From Chiua virens (taxonomy: Eukaryota; Basidiomycota; Agaricomycetes; Boletales; Boletaceae), in contig JAHNUO010000009.1 of NCBI GenBank assembly GCA_019787685.1, positions 1,116,001 through 1,180,000 on the forward strand: 64,000 nt of DNA. The letters are read 5' to 3'. This document shows positions 54,590 through 64,000 of the stretch, in pieces. A program made the translations under genes and the position numbers. Numbering within the stretch: position 1 is the stretch's first letter; each line of letters starts with the position of its first letter. The notes under the pieces were generated by a model. The model was not told where the DNA came from, ran no database searches, and worked only from the letters and a program-made list of their open reading frames with translations.

Positions 54590-55850
54590 TCTGATGATGA
54601 CTTTGACACATGAATTAGAATGGTTCTGAAGATTCTATGTGAAAGTCACCTATCCATTCTCAACTTCATCCTTTATGTTTTTTAGTTAGACAGGTCTGAA
54701 TTTTGTTAGTGTTTGAAGTCCAATCCAGTCTGGTTTTACATACATGATGCAGATGAGGCAAATGGATCACAACCAGTCTTAGTAAGCTTCTAAAAGTGGT
54801 AGGACCAGACCAAAACTGGAAAAACCTGGACCTAGCAACTTTAGCAACTTTTTAGGACTGATTTGGACTGGTCTTTCACAGAAATTAGCTTAGTCATCAG
54901 TATACCAAATTTAGATTAGATTCTTGCCTTTCTTGGCATCCAGTGTTTGTGAGAAGTGGTCTAGAAATGACCCAGAAATCATCAGTTTTGCATGACATGT
55001 TATCTACAGGGGTTATCTACTCATCTGCAATAGAGATCACAATTGAGATAGGTATAGTTGCATGAATCATGCTTTGTCATCAGTGTACATAATGTAGAGT
55101 TGACCCCTGGATTGCTGTGGGTCCAATGATCATGAGAGATGCTCCATAACCAGCAGATATATATAGCCATGTCCAGGTTGAATATCATATGAGGGGGTAC
55201 AAACTCAATTTTGATCATAGACATTCCAAATAAATACCTTTTTAAAAATACTGCAGAAATTATGGAAAGTATGCCTGAGTTGGGGGACCCTGGGCTAATA
55301 CAGGTCTTTTCATTTTTCTCAATTTTTGAAAGACCAGGACCACCCTGGACCAGTCCTTAGTAAGTGGTCCAGTTCAGTCCAGTTGTGGTTTTTGACTGGT
55401 CCTGTAACTGGTCCTTCAAACACTACATTTTGTCACCAATCCATCTGGAAAACTGACCAAACTGTTAGATTATATACTCAATGATACACAAGGTCATGCA
55501 TGACTCACTTGCCTTGTGGTTCAAAAAATGTGCTTTGGACCTTGTGTTGCAGAAGGTTGAGGACAAGATGCCAGTGGTCATCTGTGGTGTGCTTTGTTTT
55601 CTTTGCTGGTTGGGTGAGTGCCAGCTTTTTGGTCATAGCCATTGTGGTCTCAAACTCAGTGATGATTTTGATCATCTCATGTCCATATTCTTCTGCCCAT
55701 TCTTTAGTCTCTGCAAGAAGGCCAACAAGATCTTGTCAAGAGTTGAGGTTCAATGGATGTGTTCTGCTGACAAGTTCAAGGTTGTTGTCATCAGCAATCC
55801 AGGTAATCAGATAGGAGAAGATTGAGGAGTGGCTGTTGTTTAGTCTGTGG
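54590..55850. pseudogene. Deletion derivative of the DUF6589/helicase element
   Basis: 54600-54708 matches the DUF6589-like N-terminus of 46545-46645 (ILNFILYVF against LLDFILHVL). After a 715-bp MITE the match resumes at 55424 (FVTNPSGKLTKLLDYIL). From about 55560 to 55830 the plus strand matches the complement of the helicase C-terminus (compare 49140-49400), so about 2.3 kb of gene interior is missing and the two gene ends are fused. All CpGs are lost. An older, non-autonomous member of the family. Confidence 0.65.
54709..55423 (-). mobile_element. 715-bp MITE, copy 3
   Basis: Ends GTGTTTGAAGTCC and GGTCCTTCAAACAC, TA on both sides. Inserted inside the DUF6589-like relic: removing it restores the reading around FxTNPSGKLT. 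Same orientation as copy 2. Confidence 0.8.
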
Positions 55851-56158
55851 ACACATTTGATTTCACTTTCATTTTGTCATTTTTTGGTCAGGAGGCTTAT
55901 TATCAAAATCAGCGATAGTGTTAGACTGTTAAAGGCAATCCGACCCTAAGTAAACATACAGGATTAATGTAGAATGAGTATGTAAGGAAAGAAATGTCAA
56001 AACCTTATAGATAACAAAAGAAAATAGGGATATTATCAGAGGAACAACCTCAGTAGGGCCAACTTAGATAGAACAAGTTAAACTAGATAAAGTGGAACAT
56101 GTATGGTGAAACCAGATTGTATCACATTAACTTGGATTGGACTGGATTATGATCTGTA

Positions 56159-56341
56159 TGTTAACAGCTGGAATCACACAGCTGGAGTCCACAGTGAAAA
56201 ACTGACGAAATCAAACACTGTGGAACTCCAACTATAAACTAGGTGTGAAACAAACACAAACAATCAGCCACAAGTGTGGCGCAATATCCAAATATAGTAT
56301 ATTAGCTAAAATGCGCGCAGTGCGCAATCAGAAAGCAAACA
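56159..56341 (-). repeat. 3' LTR of copia element 1
   Basis: About 183 bp, TGTTAACAGCTGG to AGAAAGCAAACA on the plus strand. The first ~46 bp recur at 59942. Bordered inside by CACCCCCCTGATTTGC, which on the minus strand is a purine tract ending in GGGGGGTG. Confidence 0.7.
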
Positions 56342-56374
56342 CACCCCCCTGATTTGCACATCTGTGCGAAATGA

Positions 56375-59300
56375 CTAAGTTGAAGAGAATGAAGCAAGTC
56401 CGAGCATAGAACAGAAATGTTGTACCTTAACTCGAGGCAATGCCTTGGTCAATAAATCAGCAGGCATATCAGAAGTAGGAAGGAAACGAGGAGAAATAAT
56501 GCCTTTGTCTAGAATATCTCGCAGCCAGTACCAGCGCAAATCAAGATGCTTCATCTGACCATGATGCTCTGGATGCTTCGCCACCTGGATGGCTCACTGG
56601 TTGTCCATATGGAGGGTCGAAGGACCAGTCGACTCGAAACCAATCTCCTGCAGTAATTTGCGCATCCATACGGTCTCCTTGCCTGCTTCGCATGCTGCAA
56701 CATACTCTGCTTCAGTAGTGGAGAGAGCGACAATAGGCTGGCGCTTGGACATCCAGGAGACGAAGAGCTCAGAAGAGGTGGGATCAGGGGAGTAGGTGAT
56801 GCCGAAAGTCAAAGAGCCCTGGATGTAGCGAAAAAGGTGCTTGATTGTGTTCCAATGCGCTACACCAGGTTCAGAGGTAAAGGAGGCAAGTTGACCTACT
56901 GCGAATGTGATATCAGGATGAGTGGTGCAGGATAAGTACTGCAAAGAGCCAATAGCACCCCCATAATCAATGGAACGCATGAAATTGCGCTCTTCTGCTG
57001 TCTTGGCCCAGGCTCTGATCACGCGAAAGGCAGAGACCAGGCTCCATGGGGGTCGTCACAGGCTTGCAATCGGCCATATTGAAGCGAGTGAGCATATCAA
57101 CACAATACTGGCACTGGGAGATCGTCAGAGAACGCTTCTGACGATCGCGATCGATTTTGATGCCTAGGATCTCAGTAGTAGGCCGCAAATCGCGCAATTT
57201 GAAGTGTTTGCGCAGATCCTCGATCGCCTGCTTGATCGCCTCGAGGGATTTCGATGCATAGGTCATATCATCGACGAACACAGGCAGGATGATCTGGACA
57301 TCACCTCGGACGAAGATATACACAGCGGCATCAGAATAGGTCGGAGTGAATCCAAGAGTCTCCAAAGTCGAGCGCATCTTGTGATTCCAGCGATTACCCC
57401 CTTGTCTGGTGCCATACAGCGCTTTCTGGAGCAAACAGACCGTTTGCTTGCGATCTCCTTCCTCAAAACCCTCTGGCTGCTCCATATAGACGTCGCAGTC
57501 GATTTTGCCGTTCAGATACGCATTTGAGACGTCGACAGACCATAGATGGAGGTCGTGGATCGCAGCAAGCGCAAGGATGATACGAAGAGTGGGAAGGCGC
57601 ACAGTAGGAGCGAAAACCTCGAGATACTCGAATCCTGGGCACTGGGAAAAGCCCTGTGCGACCAAACGACCCTATCCCTCTTGGTAAACACCCACTTGGA
57701 ACCGATGACAGGACGATCCTTAGGTCGATCCACAAGTGTCCAAGTCCCATTCGTCTTATGGGCAGCTAATTCGTCCAAAGCGGCTTGTCTCCACTCTGAA
57801 GCGTCATCTCGCTTCATAGCATCTCTAAACGACCTCGGATGCGCTGTACTGGTGGCAAGACAGTGCGCAATGTCCGCATCTTCATTGTCAGAGTCGTCCG
57901 AGTGGTCGTCTGTGAGCTGGGCTGGGCTCAGCTTCCACCATTCGCGAGGTCGCTGGCGGGTTCGCTGTGGTAAGCGTGCTCCAATACCTACAGGACTGTG
58001 CACAGGCTGAGGCGCAGGTGGTGGTGTCTCAGGAGCGTCTGGAAGTGGTTGAGGCGCAGCAACTGGGGTATTGGGTTCTGAATCCTGTTCCTCAGCAGGA
58101 CCAGGCGCCCCCCCAGGATGCAGAATCCCAGGAGCCTCAGAAGCGTCGTCCTCTGCAAGCTCTTCGATATCTGGGGCAGTATAATTATGGTCGAGAACAT
58201 CGAGACGTGCTGGAGTGGGTGTGGGTGAAGGAATGGAGGTGCGCTCGTCGAAATCAGCGCGTTCTGAGATCACAGTGCGCTTTGTGGTCGGGTTGTAGAA
58301 TTTCCAGCCCTTGTAACCATCAGGGTACCCAATAAAGACACACTTATCATAGTGGGGGCGCAAAGCGCTGCGCTTGTCCTTCTGGATATGGACATAGGCA
58401 GTGGATCCATACACGAAGGTGGGAGACGTCCGGTTTGCGTCCATGCCATCGCTCAAAGGGGGCACTACCGAATCGTCCAGAGCGGCTGTAGGGCATCTGT
58501 TGCAGACATGGACGAGTGCAGCAAGTGCTTCGCCCCAGAAGGCCATAGCGAGGCCTGATTCCTTCAACATAGCAGTAATGCGTTCGCTCAGGACGCGATT
58601 AGCTCGTTCTGCGATACCATTCTGCTGAGGACGCGCTCGGACTGTGTGCTGGCGCTCTATACCGCAGTCAGTGGTGAACTTGAGCATCGCATTGCTCATA
58701 TACTCCCCTCCCTTGTCGTCTCGTAGGGTCTTGATCGTTCGCTCGCTCTGGTTCTCTGCACACGCCTTGAACTGCTTAAAAGCCTCGAAAACGTCCGATT
58801 TGGCGCGAATTGGGAGCACAAAGCGATACCGCGAGTAGTCATCGATAAAAGTGACCCAGTAGCAATACCCAGTGAAGGTGGGGTAGGGCACTTGGTGGAC
58901 ATCTGAGTGGACGAGCGAGAGGTCGAGCTGGGGAAGGGGTTTGCGCTCATCTTGCCAGCTAAACATGGTTCGCAAATAGGGTCTGGTGACGACTTGCTCT
59001 CTAGCTTCATCCCAGTGACCATATTGCGCTCAAGAAGTGATTTGATGTCCCCAGTGTTGTGGTGAGCGAATCTGCGATGCCAAAGCGCCATGTCGAGTGG
59101 GAGTGTGGTTGCAGGGTGCGCATACTCAGTTACAGGCTCTGTTGTGCCGTCCAAAAACGCGGCGTTGTGACTGTTGATGGTAGCGACGAACAGAGGCGGT
59201 CCTGCAGCGCGCGAGAAGGTCATATGGGTGGCATTGATATTGACAACAAAGGAGGAATGCCGTGTGAGGTATAACACTGCGAGTAAGTTGTTCCGCAGCT

Positions 59301-59700
59301 CAGGAACATGCAAGACGTTCGAAAACTCGACTGATCGACCACTCTTCCCATTAATCACCGGCTTAAACACCACAGAGCCCACCCCAGTCGAATAAACCAC
59401 AGTATTGTCGGCGAGCTTGATTGCGACGCGTTTGGGGGTATAATTGCGCAACCAGTGGCGATGGGGCGTCATATGAGAAGTGGCCCCCGAGTCTGCATTC
59501 CAGTCGTGGTCAGCATCGAGTTGGAGCGGTGAGAATGGATCAGAGGGGTCACTGGAACGAAGACTTGCATTTCCTGCGCGCTCAACGACCTCCTGGGAGC
59601 CTGTAGACGGCACAGTGGCTGCCTGTGCGCTCTCCCCCTTCTTCTCCTGGCCCTTGGTCTTGTAGTAGTTCTTTGCGCGCTGCATCGCATAGCAGCTGCA
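56375..59700 (-). pseudogene. pol: Copia pol: protease, integrase, RT, RNase H (frameshifted)
   Basis: Pieces in order. 59685-58960: zinc knuckle end (MQRAKNYYKT), protease DSGATSHM and gag-pre-integrase HHCC (WHRRFAHH...CEPCLAGK). 58975-57620: integrase core with FIDDYSRY, LRDDKGGEY and QNGIAERANR (D, D, E), a Pro/Glu-rich linker and the RT start (DRPVIGSKWVFTKRD). 57665-57000: RT (FAPTVRLPTLRIILALAA, VDVSNAYLNG, and FVDDMTYASK as the YVDD-type box). 57022-56594 and 56584-56375: RNase H (STTEAEYVAACEAGKETVW; HPEHHGQMKHLDLRWYW). At least three frameshifts and one TGA after HMDNQ separate them. No single product can be made. Confidence 0.9.
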
Positions 59701-59924
59701 CTGACAGTGCCCTGGCTTGTCACAGAACTTGCAGGGCGCATTCCTAGGACATTTGCACCCAGAAGACGAAGTAGAGAGTGCTGAGTCGGTGGGGAGAGTA
59801 GGGAGGGCATCAGAGCGAGGGCGACGGTTGATTTCCTCGGTCTGGAACGCAGCTTGAAGCGAGGAAGTTTCTGGGAGGCGAAAAATTTTCGTTGAGTGGC
59901 CTGGGGCTGTTGGGAGCGACTAGA

Positions 59925-59939
59925 GCGCAGGGCTCATAA
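59925..59939 (-). promoter_or_regulatory. Primer-binding site for half-tRNA-iMet
   Basis: On the plus strand GCGCAGGGCTCATAA matches the 5'-half of eukaryotic initiator tRNA-Met up to the anticodon loop, so the minus-strand RNA TTATGAGCCCTGCGC is its complement. It lies two bases from the LTR. Copia and Ty5 prime from a cleaved initiator tRNA in this way. Confidence 0.75.
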
Positions 59940-59941
59940 GC

Positions 59942-59988
59942 TGTTAACAGCTGGAATCACACAGCTGGAGTCCACAGTGAGAAACTGG
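59942..59988 (-). repeat. Truncated 5' LTR of copia element 1
   Basis: TGTTAACAGCTGGAATCAC and the following bases match the 3' LTR at 56159 for about 46 bp, then diverge, so the rest of the LTR has been lost. Confidence 0.65.
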
Positions 59989-60649
59989 TGTATTAGAGGC
60001 TAAATGGAATAGAGTGGCACACACAGAATCAGCTTGCAAGACAGGCTACAATTTGGACGAGGCTGACCCAGACTTAAATTAGACAGACTAGGGTTGCCTT
60101 CATGACATTGCAGCACATACCCAGCATGTGGAAGAAGTACCAAGCTGTGGAAGCACAGCTGGGTGAACAAGATAATAATTACATTGGGCCAAGTGAGATG
60201 AGATCATCAGGACAACCCAGGAAGTGGGACAACTGAGATACAAGTACTTAAAATACACCTGGAATCCTTTGCAACCAGGGACCCTTCCTTGCTCCTTCGT
60301 TTTTGCAACCTCCAACTTAAATGTAAACAAATGATCAATATCATCCACACTGGATTTGAGAATGTTGGTGGAGTAGACCAATTACCATTCAAGCTGAGTA
60401 ACTAAGCTGCGCATGATCTTCAGAGACTAGAACTGTGATTATATATAATGTTCATCAAGTACCTGAAAATCTCAGCATGCATCCTCCACTATTTCTCCTT
60501 ATCACCACTTTCTCAGATAAGGAGCCTGAGGAAGACAATAATAATGATGATGGATGGTAGTCACTCACTATTCTCTCAAAGTAAAGGAGGATGAGGTGCA
60601 CAATGTGCCAAAACAAGATTAGCTCAAGGAAGAAACCTGACATGGGCAC
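59989..60649. other. No gene recognised
   Basis: AT-rich spacer between the two copia elements; minus-strand frames up to 119 codons without motifs. Confidence 0.35.
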
Positions 60650-60829
60650 TGATAAAACAGCTGCGCTAAGCAACTGGAGTTCGATGTAAGAGACTGAGGA
60701 AGCCATTACATCGAACTCCAAGGCTACATACAGTGTAGATACACTACCACATAGTGTAGTAGCACAAACTCTAAATAAGGATGACAAATTAAATAGAGAG
60801 GATTTGATGCGCAATCACTGCATCTAACA
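60650..60829 (-). repeat. 3' LTR of copia element 2
   Basis: About 180 bp, TGATAAAACAGCTGCG to GCATCTAACA on the plus strand, next to CACCCCCCTGATTGCGC (purine tract on the minus strand). Contains an inverted pair GGAGTTCGATGTAA / TTACATCGAACTCC. Related solo LTR at 62761. Confidence 0.7.
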
Positions 60830-60913
60830 CACCCCCCTGATTGCGCATCTCTGTAAGAATGCGAAGCCTACTGAAACGAACAAAGTCCTAGCAAAGCGCA
60901 GAAATGCTGCACC

Positions 60914-62760
60914 TTAACTCGAGATAATGCCTTTGTGAGCAGCATGTATGTCCGAGGCAGGGAGGATACGAGGCGCAATGAGGTCTTTATCGACCACATC
61001 TCTCAGCCAGTCCCAGCAAACGTCCAGGTGCTTCATGCTGCCATGATGCTCGGGGTGCTTTGCTACCTGGATCGCAGATTGGTTGTCCATATGTATTGTC
61101 GAAGCTCCAGTCGCCTCAGTTCCTGGAGGAGTTTGTGCATCCAGACGATCTCTTTGCCTGCCTCGCATGTAGTAGTGGAGAGGGCGACGATGGGCTGGCG
61201 CTTCGACATCCAGGAGACGACTCCAGTTCCGATCTTGACCACAACTGCGCTGGTGGAGCGTCCCAGCATGTCGACGCAGTACTGAGGCTGAGAGAGCGTC
61301 AGGGAGTGCTTGGAACAATTGCGATCAATCCTGATCCCCAGGATCTCTGTGGTAGGGCCCAGATCGCGCAATTTGAGGTGTTTACCCAGATCGGCGACGG
61401 CCTGCTTGGTAGCTTCAAGAGACTTCGATGCGAAGGTCATGTCGTCCACAAAGACAGAAAGGATCACCTGCACAGTGTCTCGAACGAAGATGCAGACGGC
61501 TGCATCAGAATAGGTCTGGATGTCGCCCAGAGTCTCGAGAATGGACCGCATCTTGCGATTCCAGCGATTTCCGCCCTGTCTGGTGCTTATGATACAGCGC
61601 TTTCTTGAGCAACCAGACAGTTCGCTTTGGATCTCCTTCTGCAAAGCCTTCAGCTGCTCCATATAGACGTCACAGTCGATGTCGCCGTTGAAATAGGCAT
61701 GAGAGACATCGACAGACCACAGATGGAGGTCATGGATGGCAGCAAGAGCGAGGATGATGCGAAGAGGGGGTAAGCGCACAGAAGGGGCGAATACGTCGAG
61801 GTACTCGAATCCAGGACGCTGGGAGAAGCTCTGGGCGACTAGACGACCTTTGCAACGCCCAAAGGAGCCATGAGCATGGAACAGAACCGATGACAGAGCG
61901 ATCCTTGGGGCGATCCACAAGCGTCCATGTCCCATTCGACTTCTGGGCAGCTAACTCGTCCACAGCAGCTTGTCTCCACTCAGAAGCATCGTCTCGAGTG
62001 AGTGCGTCCTTAAACGATCGTGGATGAGTGGTATTAGTGGCAAAGCATTGTGCTGTGTCCGCTTCCTCGTCGTCAGAGTCGTCCGCATCGTCTGAGAGCT
62101 GCGCTGGGCTCAGGTTCCACCATTCACGAGGTCAGTTTCGAGTTCTGCGAGGCAGACAGACGAGCACCAATGCCCACTGGCTCAGGTGCAGGGGGAGGCG
62201 TCACAGGTTCTTCAGGCAGCGCTGTGGGAACTGCAATAGGCGTATGGGGTTCTGCATCCTGATCGTCCTCATCAACAGGAGGAGGAGGAATCAAAGGCGC
62301 CAGAGCATCTGGGAGAGCAGGATCATCCGCATTAGAGTCGTTACTATGGGGTGCTATGTAGGGCGCAATGGGCGCAATGCCATCATCAGTACTGGGGCAT
62401 GTGTGGTAAGGGTAGGGCTCTCGTCAAAATCAGCTCGTTCTGAGATGATGGCACCGTGCGCTTTGTGGTGGGGTTGTAGAACTTCGATCCATTGTACCCA
62501 TGGGTACCCAATAAAGACGCATTTTTCATAGTATGGGCGAAAAGCAGGTCGTTTGTCCTTTTGAATATGGACATAGGCAGTCGATCCCCATACACGAAGG
62601 TGGGAGACGTCTGGTTTGCGTCCATGCCATGGGGCATCGATTCCACACATGCACCAGGGAAGCGAGTGCTTCGCCCCAGAAGGCCATTGCAAGGCCTGAC
62701 TCCTTCAACATGGCAGTAATGCGCTCGCTCAGGATGCGATTAGCTCGTTCTGCAACTCCA
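60914..62760 (-). pseudogene. pol: Copia element 2: integrase end, RT and RNase H relic
   Basis: 62711-62354 holds integrase C-terminal pieces (MLKESGLAMAFWGEAL, YGSTAYVHIQKDKRP-like). 61935-61063 holds RT (FAPSVRLPPLRIILALAA, VDVSHAYFNGDIDCDVY, VFVDDMTFASK) fused after a deletion to RNase H (VSWMSKRQPIVALSTT). 61318-60914 carries the RNase H end (MDNQSAIQVAKHPEHHG). Multiple shifts and small indels; inactive. Confidence 0.85.
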
Positions 62761-62967
62761 TGATAAAACTAGCTAGCTACTCTGGGTAACTGGAATTTCG
62801 ATGTAAGAAGCTATAAATTGGGAGTCTAGGACGACTACCTGGAGTTTCGATGACATCGAAATCCAAGTGTAAATACTCTAAGTAAATACAACAACAAATA
62901 CTAAGGTGGCACAAACCCTAAGTAAGCATGACAAATCAAATAGCTCTCAGAGGGGTTGATGCGCACA
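62761..62967 (-). mobile_element. Solo copia LTR inserted in copia element 2
   Basis: 207 bp starting TGATAAAACTAGC and ending GATGCGCACA, flanked by CTCCA on both sides (62756-62760, 62968-62972). Homologous to the LTR at 60650-60829 but AT-richer. Removing it rejoins the integrase sequence seen intact in element 1 near 58610. Confidence 0.85.
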
Positions 62968-62972
62968 CTCCA

Positions 62973-64000
62973 GACTTTCTGCTGTGGATGCGCTCGGACT
63001 GTGTGCTAGTTAGTGCTCTATATACCGCACTCAGTGGTGAACTTGAGCATCGCATTGCTCATATACTAGGGCACTTGATGGTCATCAGAGTGGACGAGCT
63101 CCAGAGGGCGAGAGGAGCGACAGGTAGAGCTGGGGAAGGGATTTGCGGTCATCTTGCCTGCTAGGCATGGCTCACAGATAGGATCTAGTGACGACTTGCT
63201 GTCCAGCTTCATCCAAGTGACTAGCTGGCGATCAGAGAGCGACTTGACATCAGCGAGGTTGTGGTGCGCAAATGCCAAGTCTAGTCGTACAGTGGTTGCA
63301 GGGCATGCATGCTCTGTTGCAGGCTGAGTGGTGCCGTCCAGAAACGCTGCATTGTGACTGTCAATGTCGCAACGAACAGAGGTGGTGCAGACAAGCGCGA
63401 GAATGTCATATGCGTCGCATTGATATGTACAACAAAGGAGGAGTGACGAGTTAAGTACAGGACAGCGAGGAGATTGTTGCGCAGCTCAGGGACATGCAAG
63501 ATGTTGCTAAACTCGACCGCTTGACCGCTCTTCCCCTCAATAACTGGGTGGAACACCACAGACCCGACTCCAGCAGAGTAGACGATGGTATTGTCTGCGA
63601 GCTTGATGGGGACGCGTTTTGGGGTATAATAGCGCAGGCAATGATGATGAGGCGTCATATGAGATGTGGCCCCCGAGTCTGCATTCCAGTCATGGTCAGC
63701 ATCGAGTTGGAGGGGTGAAGAGGGATCACAGGGATCGCTGAAATGAGTGGCCTGTTCAGAGCGTTTGGGGTTGGTCTGCTGCGTCTTGTAGTACTTTTTT
63801 GCTCTCTGGAGAGAATAGCACTTGCACTGGCAGTGTCCTGGCTTCACGTACAGCCAGAAGATGCAGATGAGAGCGCAGAGTCGGCAGGAGTGGTGGAGAG
63901 GGCATCAGGGCGAGGTCGCCGTGATTTCCTCGGTCTGGAAGGCCGCTTTGACCTTGACCTTGACCAAGTCGGTCAAGAGAGCGAGGGAAGAGATGAAATG
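62973..64000 (-). pseudogene. Copia element 2: gag end, protease, pre-integrase (partial)
   Basis: From the right edge leftward: a helical gag end (LVKVKVKAAFQTEEI near 63930), a damaged zinc knuckle (KPGHCQCKCYSLQRAKKYY near 63830), protease DSGATSHMTPHHH near 63660, and gag-pre-integrase (FAHHNLADVKSL; CEPCLAGKMTANPF near 63150). The integrase core then is cut at LVHSD by the ~190-bp deletion. The 5' part and LTR lie outside the window. Confidence 0.85.

Larger units (their letters stand above)
56159..59988 (-). mobile_element. Ty1/copia element 1, defective (minus strand)
   Basis: Reading leftward: truncated 5' LTR (59942-59988), half-tRNA-type PBS (59925-59939), a gag reduced to its zinc knuckle, protease, integrase, RT, RNase H, polypurine tract and 3' LTR (56159-56341). 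Integrase precedes RT, which defines copia. G+C and CpG are much higher than in the preceding AT-rich DNA, indicating a fairly recent arrival. The N-terminal gag domain is missing: only ~180 nt separate the PBS from the knuckle, against a usual ~200 codons. Several frameshifts break pol. No target duplication can be read because the right LTR is truncated. Confidence 0.85.
60650..64000 (-). mobile_element. Ty1/copia element 2, heavily deleted, runs past the window end
   Basis: A relative of element 1 with the 3' LTR at the left (60650-60829), purine tract, RNase H, RT, integrase fragments, protease and gag zinc knuckle, continuing beyond 64000. Relative to element 1 it lacks about 190 bp of integrase core (junction near 63070, where 'atatacta' meets 'gggcactt'). 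It also lacks about 130 codons between RT and RNase H (junction near 61240). It retains more of the gag C-terminal side. A 207-bp solo LTR sits inside it. Confidence 0.85.

Noticed and set aside
57967..58335. Plus-strand frames opposite the copia pol
   Set aside because: They are antisense shadows of integrase and linker codons in GC-rich sequence.

Overview
The window looks like a repeat-rich, heterochromatin-like piece of a basidiomycete (probably Agaricomycete) nuclear genome. This rests on chromodomain Ty3/gypsy (chromovirus) and Ty1/copia elements, Tc1/mariner elements, short GT-AG introns (a 54-bp one in the helicase remnant), an expanded RecQ-type helicase family paired with a DUF6589-like protein, and Crinkler-like header-domain relics. 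Species cannot be read from this. I see no intact host gene, no rRNA, no convincing tRNA and no CRISPR. Most of the DNA is AT-rich and strikingly poor in CpG. Only the youngest elements (gypsy at 28.5-35.4 kb, parts of the 46-51 kb element, the copia elements after 56 kb) keep normal CpG, which suggests cytosine methylation followed by deamination.

Layout. 0-11 kb: a ~600-bp repeat family (two tandem copies at the left, one inverted at 10.2-10.8 kb), a hairpin-rich satellite (4.1-6.2 kb) split by an element with GGGT-rich ends, and a copia gag fragment. 10.9-18.6 kb: two solo LTRs, a zinc-knuckle ORF relic and a 704-bp MITE. 20.8-26.0 kb: a minus-strand chromovirus with 430-bp LTRs and an ACCTT target duplication, internally deleted for protease and reverse transcriptase. 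26.2-38.6 kb: an old decayed chromovirus of the same family, interrupted inside gag by a young, nearly intact chromovirus (28496-35394; LTRs identical on reading, CCATG target duplication). 38.6-40.3 kb: Tc1 transposase relic and 213-bp Tc1-like terminal units. 41.2-45 kb: a second MITE copy, Crinkler-like relics and a ~157-bp satellite bracketed by GGGT-rich arms. 46.2-51.6 kb: a candidate two-gene DNA transposon with ~115-bp inverted repeats around convergent DUF6589-like and RecQ-helicase pseudogenes. 51.6-53.1 kb: a fold-back Tc1 element. 54.6-55.9 kb: a deletion derivative of the two-gene element carrying a third MITE copy. 56.2-64 kb: two GC-rich minus-strand copia elements, both deleted and frameshifted; the second runs off the window.

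How the young chromovirus works: the LTR holds a TATA box. The sequence 35 bp downstream is complementary to the 11-nt primer-binding site next to the 5' LTR, the arrangement of self-primed Tf1/sushi-type elements. The RNA carries two small proteins of unknown function (188 aa, and 89 aa with a membrane segment), then gag, each start codon lying 0-2 nt after the previous stop. Pol (protease, RT, RNase H, integrase, chromodomain) lies in the -1 frame after a GGGAAAA slippery heptamer near the gag stop. The two pre-gag ORFs recur in all three copies. They and the TIR-bounded helicase element are the most likely under-described systems here.
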